38,985 bases of DNA from NCBI GenBank assembly GCA_964506075.1, contig CAZDKO010000001.1, forward strand, positions 93,688 through 132,672, read 5' to 3'. The notes beneath the pieces are model-generated. The model worked only from the letters and a program-made list of their open reading frames with translations, ran no database searches and was not told the origin of the DNA. This document shows, one piece after another, positions 36,250-38,985 of the stretch (its first letter is position 1; each line of letters opens with the position of its first letter). The position numbers and the translations under genes were made by a program. This DNA comes from CAZDKO01 sp964506075 [NCBI: uncultured bacterium]. Its GTDB lineage: Bacteria; CAZDME01; JAYEMH01.

Positions 36250-36921
36250 ATGAAAGAAAAAGTTAAGAGAATATTAACCGTTAATTTTGGCTATAAGGTT
36301 CTGTCAGTTTTTATCGCTTTTTTTCTCTGGTTTTACGTTATTGGAGAAAAAGTTGCTGAAAGAAGTTATCGGCTGGCGGTGGTTTTTCAGAATGTCTCTT
36401 CAGGATTGAGTGTAGTTCCCGGTATCCCCCGGGTTCATATTACTCTTAAAGGTCCTCGGAGTTTAGTGATGAATTACAATCCGGAGGATTTTTTTATTTT
36501 CAAAGATTTAAAAAATTATACGCCGGGTAAATATTCTCTGCCGGTTACCGTAGAAGACATACCGATACAGGAAAAAGAAATAGAGCTTGTTGACATTGAA
36601 CCGTCTGAGTTAGATATAGAGATTAAAGTTAAAGGGGACAAAATCGTTCGTTTTAAAGATGTACCGGTGAAAATTTTAGAATCGACATCCAATTTTTTCC
36701 GGGTGACTCTGGACATAAACGAGGTATATGTAGAGTTAATGAAGACCGAAGAATATGTATCTAAATTGGATATAAATGATATAGTCATTTTTTTAGATGT
36801 TTCCGAATTGAAAGAAGGTATATATCAGCTGCCGCTTCAGGCTAAAGTTCCGCCAGGGATAAAATTAGTCAAGATTGAACCGAATATAGTTAAGGCCACT
36901 TTAGAAAGTTACCGTTTTTAA
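36250..36921 (+). CDS. cdaR: YbbR-domain protein (CdaR-like regulator of CdaA)
   Basis: 223 residues: one N-terminal membrane anchor (VLSVFIAFFLWFYVIG, about 18-33) and an extracytoplasmic part with about two YbbR repeats (VSSGLSVVPGIPRVHITLKGP with ...SELDIEI, and VPVKILES...VKATLE). CdaR proteins have the same topology and bind the membrane part of CdaA to tune c-di-AMP synthesis; Firmicute CdaR usually has four YbbR domains, so this is a short form. It starts 16 bp after cdaA. Confidence 0.88.
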   Translation: MKEKVKRILTVNFGYKVLSVFIAFFLWFYVIGEKVAERSYRLAVVFQNVSSGLSVVPGIPRVHITLKGPRSLVMNYNPEDFFIFKDLKNYTPGKYSLPVTVEDIPIQEKEIELVDIEPSELDIEIKVKGDKIVRFKDVPVKILESTSNFFRVTLDINEVYVELMKTEEYVSKLDINDIVIFLDVSELKEGIYQLPLQAKVPPGIKLVKIEPNIVKATLESYRF

Positions 36922-36936
36922 TAGTCAGGGAAGTTC

Positions 36937-37647
36937 ATGCCTAAATTATGTGTTAATATTGACCACATCGCCACTTTACGTGAAGCCAGAAAAGAAAAAA
37001 ACCCCGATCCTGTCGAGGGAGCGATGATTTGCAAAAGGCTCGGCGTAGACGGTATTACTTTTCATTTACGTGAGGACCGGCGGCATATTCAGGATAAAGA
37101 TTTAGTTCGTCTGCGTAAATGTATCAAGATTAAATTAAATATGGAGATGGCGGCTATTTCGGAAATGGTTAAGATTGCTAAAAAAACGCGGGTTGACCAG
37201 GTAACTTTAGTTCCGGAAAAAAGAAAAGAAATAACCACAGAAGGCGGATTGGATGTTTTCGGTCATAGAAACAGAATGAAAAAAGTAATCAGAGATCTTA
37301 AATCTGCCAGGATTTTTGTCAGCCTTTTTATTGAGCCGGCGTTAAATCAGGTAAAGAGTAGTGCTGAAGCCGGTGCTGACGCTGTAGAGTTACATACCGG
37401 TGAGTATTGTCAGGCTAAAGCCGGAAAGAAAAAGCGGGCGCTGGGGAAAATTAAAAAAGCGGCAGCATTTGCTTATTCTCTAGGGCTTAAAGTTTTTGCC
37501 GGGCACGGCCTGGATTATAATAATGTAAATGATATAGCTTCAATTTCCGAAATTGAAGAATTAAATATCGGTCACAGTATCATTGCCAGGGCTGTTTTTA
37601 GCGGGTTAGAAGTTGCCGTAAGAGAGATGTTAGAGGCGATAAAATGA
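36937..37647 (+). CDS. pdxJ: pyridoxine 5'-phosphate synthase
   Basis: Last step of the DXP-dependent vitamin B6 route: condenses 1-deoxyxylulose 5-phosphate with 3-amino-2-oxopropyl phosphate. The N-terminus [45 protein letters not shown](K)[13 protein letters not shown] and the C-terminal [13 protein letters not shown] are the full PdxJ signature set. 236 residues. It overlaps acpS by 4 bp, a widespread arrangement. pdxA is not present here. Confidence 0.97.
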   Translation: MPKLCVNIDHIATLREARKEKNPDPVEGAMICKRLGVDGITFHLREDRRHIQDKDLVRLRKCIKIKLNMEMAAISEMVKIAKKTRVDQVTLVPEKRKEITTEGGLDVFGHRNRMKKVIRDLKSARIFVSLFIEPALNQVKSSAEAGADAVELHTGEYCQAKAGKKKRALGKIKKAAAFAYSLGLKVFAGHGLDYNNVNDIASISEIEELNIGHSIIARAVFSGLEVAVREMLEAIK

Positions 37648-38021
37648 TTGTCGGTTGTGGAATTGATATTATAGAAATCAAACGCGTTGAAGATTTACGG
37701 AAGCGTTATCAGGGAAAATTTTTAAATCGTATTTTTAGCCCCGGAGAGAAAGAATATTGCTGCCGGAAAGTTCGTATGGATATGCATCTGGCGGCCAGGT
37801 TCGCCGCTAAAGAAGCTTTAATAAAAGCCCTGGGTGATAATATAAAAGTCAGACTACCCTGGAGTGATTTAGAAGTTATTAATACCGATGGAGGTAAACC
37901 GGAAATATTTATTCTGGGAAAATCCAGGGATGTAATAGAGAATTTGGGAATAAACAGTATTTTCTTAAGCATTTCTCATAGTTATAAATACGCTGTAGCC
38001 CAGGTGATTTTAGAAAAATGA
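37644..38021 (+). CDS. acpS: holo-[acyl-carrier-protein] synthase
   Basis: Transfers 4'-phosphopantetheine from CoA to acyl carrier protein. The Mg-binding residues are D8 in [12 protein letters not shown] and E57 in [15 protein letters not shown], with [14 protein letters not shown] at the end. 125 residues, trimeric AcpS type. It is linked functionally to the pantothenate genes at the other end of the window. ATGA overlaps with both pdxJ and nnrD show tight coupling. Confidence 0.95.
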   Translation: MIVGCGIDIIEIKRVEDLRKRYQGKFLNRIFSPGEKEYCCRKVRMDMHLAARFAAKEALIKALGDNIKVRLPWSDLEVINTDGGKPEIFILGKSRDVIENLGINSIFLSISHSYKYAVAQVILEK

Positions 38022-38881
38022 AGAAAATACCCGTAAGTATAAAGGAATTACTTCCTTCCCGCCCGGATGAAGCCCATAAAGGAATGATGGGTCATGTTTT
38101 TATTTTAGCCGGTTCTCTGGGTTTTTCCGGTGCGGCTGTGTTGACGGCGTGGGGCGCTCTACGTAGTGGAGCAGGATTGGTAACCCTGGGAATCCCCAGG
38201 AGTCTTAATTCAATTATAGCGGTTAAACTTACTGAAGCGATGACTTACCCCTTGCCAGAGACGCGGAATCAAAGTTTATCTATTAAAGCGGAAAATAGAA
38301 TACTTGATTTTTGTCGTCAGGTCAATGTTGTTGCTCTGGGGCCGGGTTTATCAAAAAATAAAGAGACCGTTAGTCTGGTTCAACGGTTGATTGGTAAAAT
38401 TACGCGGCCTCTCGTACTTGATGCTGACGGAATAAATGCCCTCCAGGGTAAAGCAGAAATTCTTTTAAAGAGAAAGGCAGCGACGATTATTACTCCTCAT
38501 CCCGGAGAAATGAGTCGTCTGTTAAATATCCCGGTTAAAGAAATACAAAATAACCGAAAACAGGTTACCCGGGAGACGGCTTCTAAATTAAAAACGGTAG
38601 TTATTCTTAAAGGACATAATACTGTGGTGGCGGCTCCTAGCGGGGAGGTTTTTGTTAATTCTACCGGCGGACCGGCTATGGCTACCGGCGGAATGGGTGA
38701 TGTTTTGACCGGGGTAGTGGCGGCGTTAATGAGCCAGGGTCTTTCTCCTTTTAGCGCCAGTAAACTGGCCGTATATATTCACGGTTTAGCGGCTGATTGG
38801 GTTGTTAAGGAAAAAGGTTCACGGGGTATAATTGCTTCCGATGTTATCGATAAATTACCTCTGGCGCTAAAAAGTGATTGA
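38018..38881 (+). CDS. nnrD: ADP-dependent NAD(P)H-hydrate dehydratase
   Basis: Repairs hydrated NAD(P)H, using ADP. It is a ribokinase-fold (YjeF C-terminal domain) protein: GHVFILAGSLGFSGAAVLTAWGALRSGAGLV (split block), VALGPGLS, LVLDADGINAL, TPHPGEMSRLL, ILKGHNTVVAAP and GGPAMATGGMGDVLTG with the catalytic Asp. At 287 residues it is the dehydratase alone; the epimerase (NnrE) domain often fused to it is absent from the window. tRNA-Thr follows by 27 bp. Confidence 0.94.
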   Translation: MKKIPVSIKELLPSRPDEAHKGMMGHVFILAGSLGFSGAAVLTAWGALRSGAGLVTLGIPRSLNSIIAVKLTEAMTYPLPETRNQSLSIKAENRILDFCRQVNVVALGPGLSKNKETVSLVQRLIGKITRPLVLDADGINALQGKAEILLKRKAATIITPHPGEMSRLLNIPVKEIQNNRKQVTRETASKLKTVVILKGHNTVVAAPSGEVFVNSTGGPAMATGGMGDVLTGVVAALMSQGLSPFSASKLAVYIHGLAADWVVKEKGSRGIIASDVIDKLPLALKSD

Positions 38882-38908
38882 AAAGTCAACTCAACTTTGA
38901 TATACTAC

Positions 38909-38984
38909 GCTGGCGTAGCTCAGTTGGTAGAGCACCTCACTTGTAATGAGGATGTCGGGGGTTCGACTCCCTCCGCCAGCTCCA
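38909..38984 (+). tRNA. tRNA-Thr (TGT)
   Basis: 76 nt with encoded CCA; acceptor GCTGGCG/CGCCAGC with discriminator T, anticodon stem CCTCA/TGAGG around CTTGTAA, so anticodon TGT (Thr, ACA). T arm GGGGG-TTCGACT-CCCTC fits with one wobble. It lies 27 bp after nnrD and ends one base before the window edge. Confidence 0.95.
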
Positions 38985-38985
38985 T

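Noticed and set aside
38878-38906. TTGAAA-N17-TATACT promoter-like pair before tRNA-Thr
   Set aside because: The match is good, but the predicted start (near 38913) would fall inside the mature tRNA, which begins at 38909, so it cannot yield a full-length tRNA by itself.

Overview
The window is a dense, entirely plus-strand stretch of bacterial chromosome: 41 protein-coding genes, three tRNAs and several short repeat-filled intergenic gaps. Base composition is moderately AT-rich. Gene content points to an anaerobic, free-living or syntrophic Gram-negative-type bacterium from a little-cultivated lineage. The clues are an LL-diaminopimelate aminotransferase, a V-type rather than F-type ATPase, NAD synthesis with aspartate dehydrogenase instead of NadB, extended dihydropteroate synthase and CCA-encoded tRNAs. 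An Omnitrophota-like or similar candidate phylum is my guess, held with low confidence because no marker gene here settles taxonomy.

Layout. 1-2304: 5'-truncated dapL, folK and a deoxynucleoside kinase. 2305-5580: pantothenate genes panB and panC with two unrecognised genes between them (a four-helix membrane protein and a secreted TPR protein). This block is bracketed by two inverted, nearly identical ~135-140 bp repeats. 5614-8204: panD, nadA, nadX and a LOG-family (TIGR00725-like) gene. 8197-11520: mutM, an AT-rich coiled-coil orphan and a metallo-beta-lactamase-fold hydrolase, again bracketed by inverted copies of the same repeat. 11532-14417: uvrA, followed by a terminator. 14511-18834: argC-argJ-argB-rsmA-gatC behind a consensus promoter. 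18875-27598: a complete V-type ATPase operon in the order H-I-K-E-C-F-A-B-D, split between A and B by a long imperfect palindrome, followed by rsmI. 28307-30229: eno behind its own consensus promoter, an FtsB/DivIC-type gene, initiator tRNA-fMet, a terminator and elongator tRNA-Met. 30310-38984: tilS, ftsH, folE, folP, cdaA, cdaR-like, pdxJ, acpS, nnrD and tRNA-Thr.

Together the genes cover cofactor synthesis (CoA via pantothenate, NAD, folate, pyridoxal phosphate, ACP priming, NAD(P)H repair), arginine and lysine/cell-wall precursors, ion-coupled energy conversion, DNA repair, translation accuracy and c-di-AMP signalling. The c subunit of the V-ATPase keeps all the Na+-ligand positions known from Enterococcus hirae NtpK, so the enzyme is probably sodium-coupled.

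I did not find a defence system, prophage, CRISPR array or biosynthetic cluster. The most novel signal is in the intergenic DNA. One family of MITE-like elements has 16-bp terminal inverted repeats (four copies in alternating orientation). In addition there are several unrelated 'word-repeat' spacers, each built from a different short word repeated and inverted on itself.
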